DNA of 48,699 nucleotides from Chlamydiota bacterium (GTDB lineage: Bacteria > Chlamydiota > Chlamydiia > Chlamydiales > Parachlamydiaceae). The position numbers were made by a program, and so were the translations under genes. This document shows, piece by piece, positions 28,994-37,577 of this stretch. Numbering within the stretch: the stretch's first letter is position 1; each line of letters begins with the position of its first letter. The DNA lies in the NCBI GenBank assembly GCA_013285965.1, contig JABDGQ010000010.1:1-48699 (forward strand), in the 5' to 3' direction. Below the pieces are notes generated by a model that saw only the letters and a list, made by a program, of their open reading frames with translations, made no database searches and was not told where the DNA came from.

Positions 28994-30279
28994 GCTGCCT
29001 GTGATACTTCATCAAAATAATAAACTGATTGTGGCTTCAATGTATTAGCAAAAACATTACAGAACTCTTTCCCCAATGCAATTGCTGCTACCTCGCGCAA
29101 GGAAACTAACATATCAATCAGCGGTGTCCCTGACGCATCAGATTCAATATGTATTAATAAAATATTTTCTTTAGAGGCTTGACGTAGTGCCAAAAGAAGA
29201 GCGTGGTTAACTGTGCAATCTTCTTTTAAGATCATTAAATTGAAATTTTTACCATGCAAACTGGCTTGCAGAATAAAAAGATCTTTTACATGAAATATCT
29301 TATCAAGTAAGTGGCTATCACACAAACGTACAGCTAAATCAATCATATTTACGCGGGCACAACCAACAGTTTCAATAGCAATACCAGCGGCGGCATTACA
29401 GAGCACTACCCCTTCTTGTGGTGAAAGCTTATTAGCCAAAGCATAAGCAAACATTGCAAGGACAGTGTCTCCGGCCCCAGTCACATCTTTGACATCTTTT
29501 ACATTGGTTTGAAAGTCTTCACGCTGACCGTTAGCATGAAAAAGTGAAATACCACTTTCAGAGCGAGTGATCATTACTAAGCTAGCATTTGTCTGCTTAA
29601 ATAATTGTGCCGCCACTAATTCTAGCGAACTGTGTGGTGCTAAATTAGCAGCCGCATAGGCTTCTGATAAATTTGGTTTAATGATGGTAGTACCTTCATA
29701 TCTCTTAAAATCAGATCCTTTAGGATCAGTAATAATTGGTATATCAAAACTTAAGGCTTTTTTAATTACAGCTTGGAGTAAACTTGGTGAAAAAAAACCC
29801 TTACCATAATCAGAAATGGCAACCATTGTCACATCTTGAAGCGCTACGTCGAGGGAGTCGATAATTTCCTGTTCAAGTTCTGGACTTAAACTCGAAAATT
29901 CTTCACGATCAATGCGTACTATTTGTTGATGATCGGCAATAACCCTATTTTTAATTGGCGTTGCATATCCCTGTTGCACCACCAATCCACTAACATCTAT
30001 ATTTTCGCTAATTAAATAACGCTCTAGAAATTCACCTGCCCAATCCTGACCAACGCGACCAAAAAAAGTGACATGGGCGCCCAATGATATTAAATTGAGT
30101 GCTACGTTACCGGCTCCACCAGGACGGTGTTCTTCTTGTTTTACATTGATAATAACCACAGGAGCTTCTGGAGAAACGCGCCGCGTTTGCCCATGTGTAT
30201 ATGTATCTAATAAAATATCGCCAATCACTAAAATCTTGACTGCCTGGAGACGACCTACCAGGTCAATTAAATTTACCAT
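28936..30279 (-). CDS. hldA: Heptose 7-phosphate kinase (HldE kinase domain) with degenerate second domain
   Basis: Phosphorylates D-glycero-manno-heptose 7-phosphate for LPS core synthesis. Residues 1 to about 320 form a PfkB-type kinase: GDILLDTYTHG, RPGGAGNVALNL, and the catalytic DVTGAGDTVLA (GAGD 268-271). Residues about 325-447 occupy the place of the HldE nucleotidyltransferase domain but lack its HxGH signature, so a separate adenylyltransferase would be needed. It overlaps the end of hldD by 7 bp (ribosome site AGGAAAGGT), part of ispE-hldD-hldA. The 3' end overlaps the convergent protease-like gene by 58 bp. Confidence 0.88.
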   Translation of the reverse strand: MVNLIDLVGRLQAVKILVIGDILLDTYTHGQTRRVSPEAPVVIINVKQEEHRPGGAGNVALNLISLGAHVTFFGRVGQDWAGEFLERYLISENIDVSGLVVQQGYATPIKNRVIADHQQIVRIDREEFSSLSPELEQEIIDSLDVALQDVTMVAISDYGKGFFSPSLLQAVIKKALSFDIPIITDPKGSDFKRYEGTTIIKPNLSEAYAAANLAPHSSLELVAAQLFKQTNASLVMITRSESGISLFHANGQREDFQTNVKDVKDVTGAGDTVLAMFAYALANKLSPQEGVVLCNAAAGIAIETVGCARVNMIDLAVRLCDSHLLDKIFHVKDLFILQASLHGKNFNLMILKEDCTVNHALLLALRQASKENILLIHIESDASGTPLIDMLVSLREVAAIALGKEFCNVFANTLKPQSVYYFDEVSQAAQTCEAILSSEAILLSETR

Positions 30280-31250
30280 ACCTTTCCTGCCAATAAATAG
30301 TCTTGCACATATTCGCGCACCGCTTCTTTAAAATCCATACACTGCACTTGTCCTCGCAAAGCCGCGCTTGTATTGAGCATATCCGCACAACTATAATTTT
30401 GATATTTTTTTGGATCAACCTTCATTTCTACATATTCAATTTTAGTCTCTTGTCCTAAGGCAGCAAAGACCGCTTCTGCTAATTGGTTCCAACTTGTGGC
30501 ATAACCACTGCCAATATTAAATAAGCCCCCATTTGTGTTATCTAAAAAGGCACAAGTCATGCGCACTGCATCTTTGACGTAAATAAAGTCTCTTTTTTGC
30601 TCTCCATCTGCATAGTGCTCTGGATCATTGGACCTGAATAGTTCGACTTTGCCATTTTTTAAAATAGCAGGCACCATGCGCATAATAGCCGATGACATTT
30701 GACCTTTGTGATATTCATTAGGACCAAATACGTTAAAATATTTTAATCCAATTAATTGATGCAAGACACCTTGACTCAAAACCCACAAATCAAAGGAATG
30801 TTTAGAAAAACCGTATATATTAAGTGGTTGCAGATATAATAAATTAGATAAATCAGAATTAAAACCTTGTTCACCATTGCCATAAGTAGCTGCAGAAGAA
30901 GCATAGATAAAACGAATTTGATTCTTAAGGGCAAATTCTGCCAAACGGATACTATAGCGATAATTATTCTCAAATAAGTAGCTTGCATCTACTTCTTGCG
31001 TATTTGAGCAAGCTCCTAAATGAATGATAGCTTTAATTTCAGAACCCTTACTCTCAAGCCACTCCATTAACTTTGCTTTTGGTATAAACTCAATGTAACG
31101 CTTACCTAGTAAATTACGCCATTTCTCAGAGCATCCTAATTCATCGACAATTATTAAATGATTTTCACCATTATTGTTAAGGTAGCGAAGTACACCTGAG
31201 CCAATGAAACCAGCCCCTCCTGTTATGACGATCAGCCCTTGACGTGCCAT
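30273..31250 (-). CDS. hldD: ADP-L-glycero-D-manno-heptose 6-epimerase
   Basis: Epimerises the activated heptose for LPS core. The 325-residue SDR protein has the NAD-binding TGGAGFIGS at residues 10-18, a HLGACSNT segment, and the active-site YGFSKHSFD (YxxxK). FRSNDPEHYADGEQKRDF is typical of RfaD. The start ATG at 31250 has AAAGGA upstream. It is 15 bp downstream of ispE and overlaps hldA, so the three are cotranscribed. Confidence 0.95.
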   Translation of the reverse strand: MARQGLIVITGGAGFIGSGVLRYLNNNGENHLIIVDELGCSEKWRNLLGKRYIEFIPKAKLMEWLESKGSEIKAIIHLGACSNTQEVDASYLFENNYRYSIRLAEFALKNQIRFIYASSAATYGNGEQGFNSDLSNLLYLQPLNIYGFSKHSFDLWVLSQGVLHQLIGLKYFNVFGPNEYHKGQMSSAIMRMVPAILKNGKVELFRSNDPEHYADGEQKRDFIYVKDAVRMTCAFLDNTNGGLFNIGSGYATSWNQLAEAVFAALGQETKIEYVEMKVDPKKYQNYSCADMLNTSAALRGQVQCMDFKEAVREYVQDYLLAGKVW

Positions 31251-31265
31251 ATAATTTCCTTTCTA

Positions 31266-32099
31266 TTAGAAGTTGGCGTTAGCATTAAACCACTCTTTGG
31301 CACTGCGATTGGTAAAAGAGCATGAGAAAATTTTTGTATTGGGGGCGGTTGGCACAGCCTCAGCACCAAAACAAAAAAGAGCTGATCCTGAACCACACAT
31401 TAGTACTTGATAAGACTGTGTTTGTAATTGTCGCTTCAATACTTCCAATTCTGGGCAAATTTCAAAAGATGGTCGTTCTAGGTCATTAAATAGTGGCATT
31501 TCTCCAGATAAAATAGTAGATACGGGGATTGCCTTCATAGATTCACGCGACGTTGCTTTAAGTTGTCGATAAACTTGAGGCGTGGACAAACCAAATGTTG
31601 GTTTGACGATCCACAATCGACGTTTTGGCAAAGGATTTAAATTTTCAATCAACTCACCTCTTCCTGTACAATAAGCTGTCCCAAGCGATAAAAAAAATGG
31701 TACGTCAGAACCTAACTCTGCACTCCAAGTTTGTAAAGTGCATAGCGGAATATTTGTATGCAATAGTTGATTACAACCCCACAAAATTGTAGCCGCGTTA
31801 CTACTTCCACCACCTAGACCAGCTTGCATGGGTATATTTTTAGTGAGATGAATTTTAAATTGTTGCACAGAACCAGTTTTAGCTCTAAAAAGACGAGTTG
31901 CTTTTAGTATTAAATTGTTCTCATCAACAGGGAGCTGTGGATTTGTACAGGTTAGAGATTCGTGTGTGGCTAGTGATATTGAAATATAATCGCCTAAAGA
32001 AATTGTCTGCATGCATGTTACCAGTTCATGGTATCCATCAGCACGTGCTCCTAATATCTGTAAAAACAAATTTATTTTGGCTGGGGAAAATAAATGCAT
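31266..32099 (-). CDS. ispE: 4-diphosphocytidyl-2-C-methyl-D-erythritol kinase
   Basis: GHMP kinase of the MEP isoprenoid pathway. The start is set at ATG 32097-32099 (protein begins HLFSPAKINLFLQI as in the family); a GTG four codons upstream has no ribosome site. The ATP-binding AGLGGGSSNAA motif and early PAKINLFL are clear, and the C-terminal CGSGSALFCFG matches motif 3. About 277 residues, normal length. It heads the ispE-hldD-hldA unit. A repeat element lies immediately upstream. Confidence 0.93.
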   Translation of the reverse strand: MHLFSPAKINLFLQILGARADGYHELVTCMQTISLGDYISISLATHESLTCTNPQLPVDENNLILKATRLFRAKTGSVQQFKIHLTKNIPMQAGLGGGSSNAATILWGCNQLLHTNIPLCTLQTWSAELGSDVPFFLSLGTAYCTGRGELIENLNPLPKRRLWIVKPTFGLSTPQVYRQLKATSRESMKAIPVSTILSGEMPLFNDLERPSFEICPELEVLKRQLQTQSYQVLMCGSGSALFCFGAEAVPTAPNTKIFSCSFTNRSAKEWFNANANF

Positions 32100-32119
32100 A
32101 ATTATTGCCACTGGGGTTA

Positions 32120-32276
32120 TAGACTCCTTTCAAAACTACATTTATTTGTTAAAGATGTGTTAGTTATTGCACAGTATTATACTATATAACATCGTATCAT
32201 GCAATATAGCTTAATAACTTCTTTCAATACTTCACTAAGCTATTTAAATTAGCCTTTGCGGCCATAAAGAAGTCTA
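32120..32276. repeat. TIR element copy (157 bp, diverged interior)
   Basis: Reads in the opposite orientation to the copy at 4149. Left end TAGACTCCTTTCAAAACTAC followed by ATTTATTTGTTAA matches the inverted right side of the 164-bp element; the other end is AAAGAAGTCTA. The interior is not clearly related. It fills the gap between ispE and the HIT gene, ending 8 bp from the HIT stop codon. Confidence 0.65.
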
Positions 32277-32283
32277 ATGGCTA

Positions 32284-32619
32284 TCAACCCATACTTCCCA
32301 AAACACGACCACCGATCAGGTGAAAATGCAAATGGAAAATAGTTTGTCCGGCGTCAGATCCATTATTGGTCAACAAACGATAACCTTTTTCTATACCAAA
32401 TTCTTTGGCCAGTTTCTGCACAATCGACATTAATTCATTTAATAAAGGCAAGTCTGATTCTGCAAGAGCCTGTAAATTAGCAATCTCTTTTTTTGGCATG
32501 ATAAGAATATGAACTGGTGCAATAGGATGGACATCATGAATGGCTAATATGCGATCGTTTTCAAAAACTTTTTTAGCAGGCAACTCTCCATTAATAATTT
32601 TTCCAAAAATAGTGTTCAT
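32284..32619 (-). CDS. HIT-family (Hint/PKCI-type) nucleotide hydrolase
   Basis: A 111-residue histidine-triad protein; the family hydrolyses AMP-linked amines and similar compounds. The triad HLHFHLIGGR is near the C-terminus, with the usual HDVHPIAPVHILIMPKK in the middle. Start ATG at 32619 has AAAGGT upstream. It lies 24 bp downstream of the MYG1-like gene on the same strand; the same pair occurs in Chlamydia (CT385-386). Confidence 0.94.
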   Translation of the reverse strand: MNTIFGKIINGELPAKKVFENDRILAIHDVHPIAPVHILIMPKKEIANLQALAESDLPLLNELMSIVQKLAKEFGIEKGYRLLTNNGSDAGQTIFHLHFHLIGGRVLGSMG

Positions 32620-32643
32620 ACTAACCTTTGCGTTTTGAGTTTT

Positions 32644-33528
32644 TTACTCTTTGGTCTGCTGCAATGTGTATTCCAGAGCCTTGATAGCATCTTGTTTTGT
32701 TTCCCAAACAGAAACAAACAAACCTTTATGACAAAATATAGCTCCTGAAATACCCGAAATAGCTTTAAGCTCAGGACCTAATAAGCCCGCCCATTCTTTA
32801 GGAAGTGGTTGGCGTACTTTCATGCGCTCTTGGTAAGATGGCGGTATACCACGCAACTTCCAATGCTCTCCAGAAGGCATAATGATAAATTTAGCTGGAT
32901 GAGTTGTGCCATTTAATTCAAAAAAGGTCTCAAGCCAAGGCAAACTGCGATCAAAAAATAAACATTCATGATATTTTTGCATGCATTCAGCTATTTGTTG
33001 GCGACAAGACTGTGTATATTGAAATCGCTCTCTCAAACGACGTAGATGGCCCAACACAAATTGTAGTGATTTGAAAAAAGCATCTGTTTGTTCTTGTTCA
33101 CTACAGTCGTATTTAATCGGTGTAAAATTAGAAACTATTTGCGAAAAAGAACAAACGCCAGGAATTAATAAATCTTGGCCATTATCATGAGCATCCACCC
33201 CCATAATCAAGGATTGATTTAAAAATTTATATTCATGTGGTTGCAAAAGATGGGTACTTTCTAGATATTTAAGGACCATGCCGGCACTACTAAAAGAGCC
33301 TTTATAATTAGCCTGATGATGGTCAAACAATTTTTGTGACGGATCATAAACGCCACCTACATCACATACATATTCACAATTAGCCAGCACTTCTAAATCG
33401 CGAGTGCGCACAATTTTATCAATATCAATTAGATCAAATAACGTCAATAAAGCACAGGCCGTTACTTCGTCAGCATGAAAAGTGCCATCATGTGTACCAC
33501 AACTTTTAGCAACCTTATTTTTATTCAT
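32644..33528 (-). CDS. MYG1/UPF0160-family hydrolase (CT386-like)
   Basis: A 294-residue member of the DHH-related MYG1 family; eukaryotic MYG1 is an exonuclease. Family motifs: GTHDGTFHADEVTACALL near the N-terminus, then VCDVGGVYDPSQKLFDHHQ and GVDAHDNGQD, which carry metal-binding Asp/His residues. The C-terminus ends in the usual hydrophobic domain (FCHKGLFVSVWETKQDA). First gene of a two-gene unit with HIT. The activity of the bacterial protein is not certain. Confidence 0.92.
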   Translation of the reverse strand: MNKNKVAKSCGTHDGTFHADEVTACALLTLFDLIDIDKIVRTRDLEVLANCEYVCDVGGVYDPSQKLFDHHQANYKGSFSSAGMVLKYLESTHLLQPHEYKFLNQSLIMGVDAHDNGQDLLIPGVCSFSQIVSNFTPIKYDCSEQEQTDAFFKSLQFVLGHLRRLRERFQYTQSCRQQIAECMQKYHECLFFDRSLPWLETFFELNGTTHPAKFIIMPSGEHWKLRGIPPSYQERMKVRQPLPKEWAGLLGPELKAISGISGAIFCHKGLFVSVWETKQDAIKALEYTLQQTKE

Positions 33529-33680
33529 TTAAAAGCGCCTATTTTATGAAAAAACTTACAATAAAAAGTCATTCTACTTAAAATAGGTAATCCGCTCAAT
33601 AGAGTTCTTGTAAGAATAGCTAATTTATTTTGTCAATCGAGCAAAATCAAACTCGACAGCTAAAAAAGAGAAACATTTAC

Positions 33681-34709
33681 ATGCGCATCGCCATTATTGG
33701 AGCTGGGTTCTGTGGATTAGCTGCCGCCTGGCATTTAATGCAGCATCAGACCACCCTGCCTGCGATAAATATTCAAATATTTGATCCACAGCCCATTGGT
33801 ACTGGCACATCTGGGATGTCTGCCGGCTTATTAAATCCATATGTTGGAAGACAAGGTATTGACAATGGGCAGGCCAAGGCAGGATTAGAGGCGACGCTAC
33901 AACTTTTAGAAGTAGCTGCTAAAGCTTTAAATAGATCGGTCGTTGCCAACAGCTTAGGTATTTTAAGATTGGCACATACTGAGGAAGATATACGACACTT
34001 TCACTTATGTGCAGCTAGACATGCTCATAGTACCACTTGGCTCGATCCTGAGGAATGCCAAACTTTAGTTCCTTTAGTCCAAAATAGGCCAGGTTTATGG
34101 ATAAAAAATGGTTTGTCAATTTTTCCACAATTATATGTAAAGGGATTATGGCAAGCATGTCAAAATGGCGGAGTATATTTAAATAGATGCCGCATTACTT
34201 CTCTAACAGAACTTAAAGAGTTTGATGTTGTGGTAGTAGCCGCAGGCGCTGAAACAACATTCATTGTCGAATTAGCTGATTTGCCACTCAATAAGGTAAA
34301 AGGGCAGGTCCTAAAACTGAGCTGGCCGACCCACCTTCCACCACTCAAATGTGCACTCAGTAGCCAATCTTATTTAGTAATGGATCAAAACCCATCCAAT
34401 TGTATAGTAGGAGCCACTTACGAAAGAGAATATTCTAATGAGCTGATTGATTTAGATGCTGCTAAAGAATTGATTTTACCTAGAGCCCACTCGCTCTTCC
34501 CACCTTTACGCGATAGCATTGTGCTAGGTGGTTCTGCAGGCGTGCGTTCCGTAGCACCACAGCATCAACCTTTAATTAAACAAGTTTCTGGCAACTGCTG
34601 GGTGTTTGCTGGCATGGGTTCCAAAGGCTTATTATATCACGCCCTCTATGCCAAAGAGCTAGCAAAAACGATTGTGTCTAAAATAGACATTTTTCAAAAC
34701 TCAGGTTAA
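33681..34709 (+). CDS. FAD-dependent oxidoreductase (DAO/MnmC C-domain-like)
   Basis: The start is set at ATG 33681 because the product then begins with the dinucleotide-binding strand MRIAIIGAGFCGLAAAW; the frame extends to a TTG at 33630 without support. About 342 residues. Family features: GTGTSGMSAGLLNPYVGR after strand 2, a middle substrate domain (VKGQVLKLS), and the C-terminal SAGVRSVAPQHQPL and FAGMGSKGLLYH. This resembles the FAD domain of MnmC (tRNA mnm5U synthesis) and other DAO oxidases; no methyltransferase part is fused. The stop overlaps the convergent prfC by 9 bp. Substrate uncertain. Confidence 0.85.
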   Translation: MRIAIIGAGFCGLAAAWHLMQHQTTLPAINIQIFDPQPIGTGTSGMSAGLLNPYVGRQGIDNGQAKAGLEATLQLLEVAAKALNRSVVANSLGILRLAHTEEDIRHFHLCAARHAHSTTWLDPEECQTLVPLVQNRPGLWIKNGLSIFPQLYVKGLWQACQNGGVYLNRCRITSLTELKEFDVVVVAAGAETTFIVELADLPLNKVKGQVLKLSWPTHLPPLKCALSSQSYLVMDQNPSNCIVGATYEREYSNELIDLDAAKELILPRAHSLFPPLRDSIVLGGSAGVRSVAPQHQPLIKQVSGNCWVFAGMGSKGLLYHALYAKELAKTIVSKIDIFQNSG

Positions 34710-36317
34710 AATATCTACAAATTGATGTTCGGGATTTTGCTTTATAGCATATTGTTTTTCCCATTGCTCTGAAAATAATGCTAAAGGACGATCAAAGCGA
34801 TCTTGTACAAGCATTGAATTGGTGGTCTTTTTAAATGTCTTTAAATCACCCATTATCCAAGCACTACACTGATATGGAAGTGTCGAAAGGACCGTGTCCA
34901 CCCCATACTCATCTTTTAAACGATACTGCATGACCTCAAATTGTAATTGGCCACAAGCAGCATAAATATATTCGCCCCCATAATCAAAAGGACGCAATAA
35001 CTGAATAGCACCCTCTTCGGTCAATTGCATGACACCTTTATCAAATGATTTGCGTTTGCCAACATCTTTTGGTTGTAAATGGGCAAAAATTTCAGGTTGA
35101 AATTGGGGTAAAGGGGGAAAATTGAAACCACCACTTAAAGAAATAGTATCACCAATAGCAAATAAGCCTGGGTTAATTACTCCAATAACATCGCCAGCGT
35201 AGGCAATATCAAGTGTTGTTCTTTCCCCTGCTACCATACTTTGAGGGCGTGATACACGTGCTTCTTTGCCAGAGCGATGATGTTTAACAACTATATCGCG
35301 ATCAAAACGGCCAGAGCAAATGCGTAAAAATGCCATGCTATCGCGGTGACGCCTATCCATATTCGCTTGTAATTTAAAAACATAAGCACTAAACGGAGTT
35401 GTAACTGGATTAATAGTCATAACTTCTCCATTTGTCTTTATAGCGGTACGTTCATGCGGAGCCGGTGCCAAATCCACAAAAGCATCAAAAAATGGTTCTA
35501 CCCCAAAATTAGTCAAAGCTGAGGCAAAGAAAACTGGTGTGATTTGGGCTTTTAAAAATTTTTCCACTGAAAAAGCATTACCAGCGGCTTCTAATAATTC
35601 TAATTCATGCATTAAATCATCATAAAGTGATCCTAAACGCTCTTTGACATCGGTACTATTCAAGCGATAACGCTCCATTAAAGACTTTTGGGCACCACCG
35701 GCAGCAGTCTTAGTAAAAAAAATAGCTTCTTGTAAATTCCGATCGACAACACCACAAAACTGGCGTCCTGAGCCAATGGGCCAATTCATTGCAAAGGATT
35801 CAATGTTTAAAATTTCCTCTACTTCTTGCATCAAATCTAATGGATCGCGCCCTGGCATGTCCATTTTATTAATAAATGTCAAAACTGGTATTTGTCTTAA
35901 GCGACACACTTCAAATAGCTTACGTGTTTGCTTTTCAACACCTTTTGCCGCATCGATCACCATAATAGCGCAATCAGCTGCTGTTAAAGTGCGGTAAGTA
36001 TCTTCTGAAAAGTCTTCATGCCCTGGAGTATCTAAAACATTGATAACATTATTGCGATACTGAAATTGCATAGCAGAGGCGGTTATAGAAATCCCACGCT
36101 CTTGCTCCATCGACATCCAATCCGATGTGGCTGCTTTACGCCCTTTTCGCCCTCTGACCATACCGGCAGTATGTAACATGCCGGAATAAAGCAATAATTT
36201 TTCAGTCAACGTTGTTTTTCCAGCATCGGGATGACTGATAATAGCAAAAGTGCGCCTTGCGGCAATAGCATCTTCTAATAGTATCCCATCCGATGGCATG
36301 TATGATGTGTTTTGCAT
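34701..36317 (-). CDS. prfC: Peptide chain release factor 3
   Basis: GTPase that recycles RF1/RF2 from the ribosome after termination. The 538 residues show the G1 loop SHPDAGKTTLTEKLL, switch I RGRKGRKAATSDWM and RGISITASAM, G3 DTPGHEDFSEDTYR, and G4 NKMD. Domain II and the RF3-specific C-terminal domain (YGGEYIYAACGQLQFEVMQYRL) follow. The distinction from EF-G rests on the missing domains IV/V and on the TSDWMSMEQERGIS segment. ATG at 36317 with GGGGAG 11 bp upstream. Repeat debris lies just upstream. Confidence 0.96.
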   Translation of the reverse strand: MQNTSYMPSDGILLEDAIAARRTFAIISHPDAGKTTLTEKLLLYSGMLHTAGMVRGRKGRKAATSDWMSMEQERGISITASAMQFQYRNNVINVLDTPGHEDFSEDTYRTLTAADCAIMVIDAAKGVEKQTRKLFEVCRLRQIPVLTFINKMDMPGRDPLDLMQEVEEILNIESFAMNWPIGSGRQFCGVVDRNLQEAIFFTKTAAGGAQKSLMERYRLNSTDVKERLGSLYDDLMHELELLEAAGNAFSVEKFLKAQITPVFFASALTNFGVEPFFDAFVDLAPAPHERTAIKTNGEVMTINPVTTPFSAYVFKLQANMDRRHRDSMAFLRICSGRFDRDIVVKHHRSGKEARVSRPQSMVAGERTTLDIAYAGDVIGVINPGLFAIGDTISLSGGFNFPPLPQFQPEIFAHLQPKDVGKRKSFDKGVMQLTEEGAIQLLRPFDYGGEYIYAACGQLQFEVMQYRLKDEYGVDTVLSTLPYQCSAWIMGDLKTFKKTTNSMLVQDRFDRPLALFSEQWEKQYAIKQNPEHQFVDILT

Positions 36318-36356
36318 TGTGGTTGCTTCTCCCCAAGGTATGGATTTGGCCTTTTA

Positions 36357-36412
36357 ATGGGAATCAAATCTACTCAAAAAATATCAATTTTTCCAAAAAA
36401 GCCAATTTCCAA
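36357..36412 (-). repeat. Internal fragment of TIR element, inverted
   Basis: The minus strand of this stretch matches the left-interior part of the 164-bp copy (TTGGCTTTTTTGGAAAAATT then a GAGTAGATTTGATTCC block) without recognisable TIR ends. Confidence 0.7.
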
Positions 36413-36571
36413 ATAAGTATATTGATTTGCCAGGCTTTGACTAGTCCAAAAAATAAAAAACTAAAAGTTCAATTTTTATAGCGCCTGCAAGAGCACATAT
36501 TATGTGTTCAAAGAGTTGAAAAGCAACCAAAAGTTTCAAATGATTTTGATCTTAAGTTTGCGCAAAAAAAA

Positions 36572-36735
36572 TAGACTTCTTTCGAAATTGGCTTTTTTTG
36601 GAAAAATTGATGTTTTTTGAGCAGATTTGATTCCAAATTTTAAGAGCATATTGGCAACTAGGCCCGAAAAATTTAGGATTAAAGATGCCAAAAAAGGCAA
36701 TTTTAACAAATAAATGTAATTTCGAAAGAAGTCTA
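36572..36735 (+). repeat. TIR element, longest copy (164 bp)
   Basis: Perfect 18-bp terminal inverted repeats (TAGACTTCTTTCGAAATT and its complement). The outermost TA on each side could be a duplicated TA target. There is no coding capacity. Internal landmarks (GGCTTTTTTTGG, GAGCAGATTTGATTCC, GGATTAAAGATGCC, AACAAATAAATG) let the other copies be read as deletion derivatives. Non-autonomous mobile element (MITE-like) is the best reading; no parent transposase is in the window. Confidence 0.82.
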
Positions 36736-36763
36736 ATAATAGAAATATAGCATAGCAAAAAGA

Positions 36764-36776
36764 CGAAAGAAGTCTA
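36764..36776. repeat. Single end of TIR family
   Basis: CGAAAGAAGTCTA, a solitary right end about 29 bp after the full copy. Confidence 0.55.
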
Positions 36777-36863
36777 TTGTATAATTAGGCAAAGAAAAAC
36801 TCAATGTTACTTAAATTCTAGTACAAGCGATTTTCTTTGCCATAAATGTTAGGCTACTAAAAT

Positions 36864-37271
36864 TTAGCGCTTAAATTTATTGTCTGAGGTTTTGCACTCA
36901 CTACCATTGCCACCACTTGTCTTGCATTCGCCACCATGACTTGAGTCATCACAACATTTGCCAAAAAGTTCTTTCATTTTTTCTTTAAAGTTGCAAGCTA
37001 ACTTTTCTTTAGCCATTTTGTGTTCCCAAACTTTATGATTGGTTTCAGCAACAATCTTTGCCACATCATCAATCTTATGATCGTTGGCCCGGATGTAATC
37101 TTTGATTTTTTCTTTTAAAACATCGCGCCACGCTTCGTTAGCCACATCCAACAAAGAGTATAACATTTCGCATTTATCATCTTGGTGGTGATGATGACCA
37201 TGTTCGCTTTCACAACAGCTGCTTTCTTCACAACCTTTTTCGCTACCGCAACACTCGTCATGATGATGCAT
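36864..37271 (-). CDS. His/Cys-rich metal-binding protein
   Basis: ATG at 37271 has a strong AGGAGGT site. The 135-residue product begins MHHHDECC and has clusters of His, Cys, Asp and Glu over the first 35 residues (CCESEHGHHHH). A helical middle (about 36-105) follows, then a Cys/Gly/Ser-rich tail with CCDDSSHGGEC and a near repeat (ECKTSGGNGSECKTSDN). No signal peptide. This composition suggests binding of Zn, Ni, Cu or Co, for storage, buffering or delivery, but no known metallochaperone fold is recognised. Confidence 0.75.
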   Translation of the reverse strand: MHHHDECCGSEKGCEESSCCESEHGHHHHQDDKCEMLYSLLDVANEAWRDVLKEKIKDYIRANDHKIDDVAKIVAETNHKVWEHKMAKEKLACNFKEKMKELFGKCCDDSSHGGECKTSGGNGSECKTSDNKFKR

Positions 37272-37577
37272 GATAACCTCCTAAGTCTGTCATAATGTTT
37301 AAGTCTCAAGATCTGGCCAAAACCGATCTCTTTGCTCACCTAACCTATATAGGATGGGACAAAAACAAACAACCTTTTTTTGAGTGTAACCTTTTTGATC
37401 TAAATCAGGGACTTATTTTAGAGATTGATGCTTTTTAGTAGATTTGATTCCAAATTTTAAGAGATCTAATGTAAATTAATGGCCAAAATAGCAAAATAGT
37501 TGGAGTTTTTTTCTATTTTCATTATTATGAAGTTCTTAAAAACACTAAAAAATTATTTTAATAAATATGGTACTTAG
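37272..37577. other. 306-bp divergent intergenic region
   Basis: Between the His-rich protein and the kinase gene. It contains the strong ribosome site of the former and a fragment of the interspersed repeat; the rest is AT-rich with no gene. Confidence 0.55.
37422..37471 (+). repeat. Internal fragment of TIR element
   Basis: ATTGATGCTTTTTAGTAGAT followed by TTGATTCCAAATTTTAAGAG matches the middle of the 164-bp copy with few changes. No TIR ends flank it. Confidence 0.65.

Larger units (their letters stand above)
36318..36863. other. 546-bp repeat-rich intergenic region
   Basis: No gene is supported. It holds an inverted internal fragment, the 164-bp full copy and a lone end of the interspersed element, plus AT-rich sequence carrying the prfC promoter region. 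Confidence 0.7.

Noticed and set aside
36572-36735. Intact insertion sequence
   Set aside because: There are inverted ends but no transposase frame; the element is too short.
36552-36758. Small minus-strand frame across the 164-bp repeat
   Set aside because: It is entirely inside repeat DNA, has low-complexity Lys/Phe/Ile content and no ribosome site.
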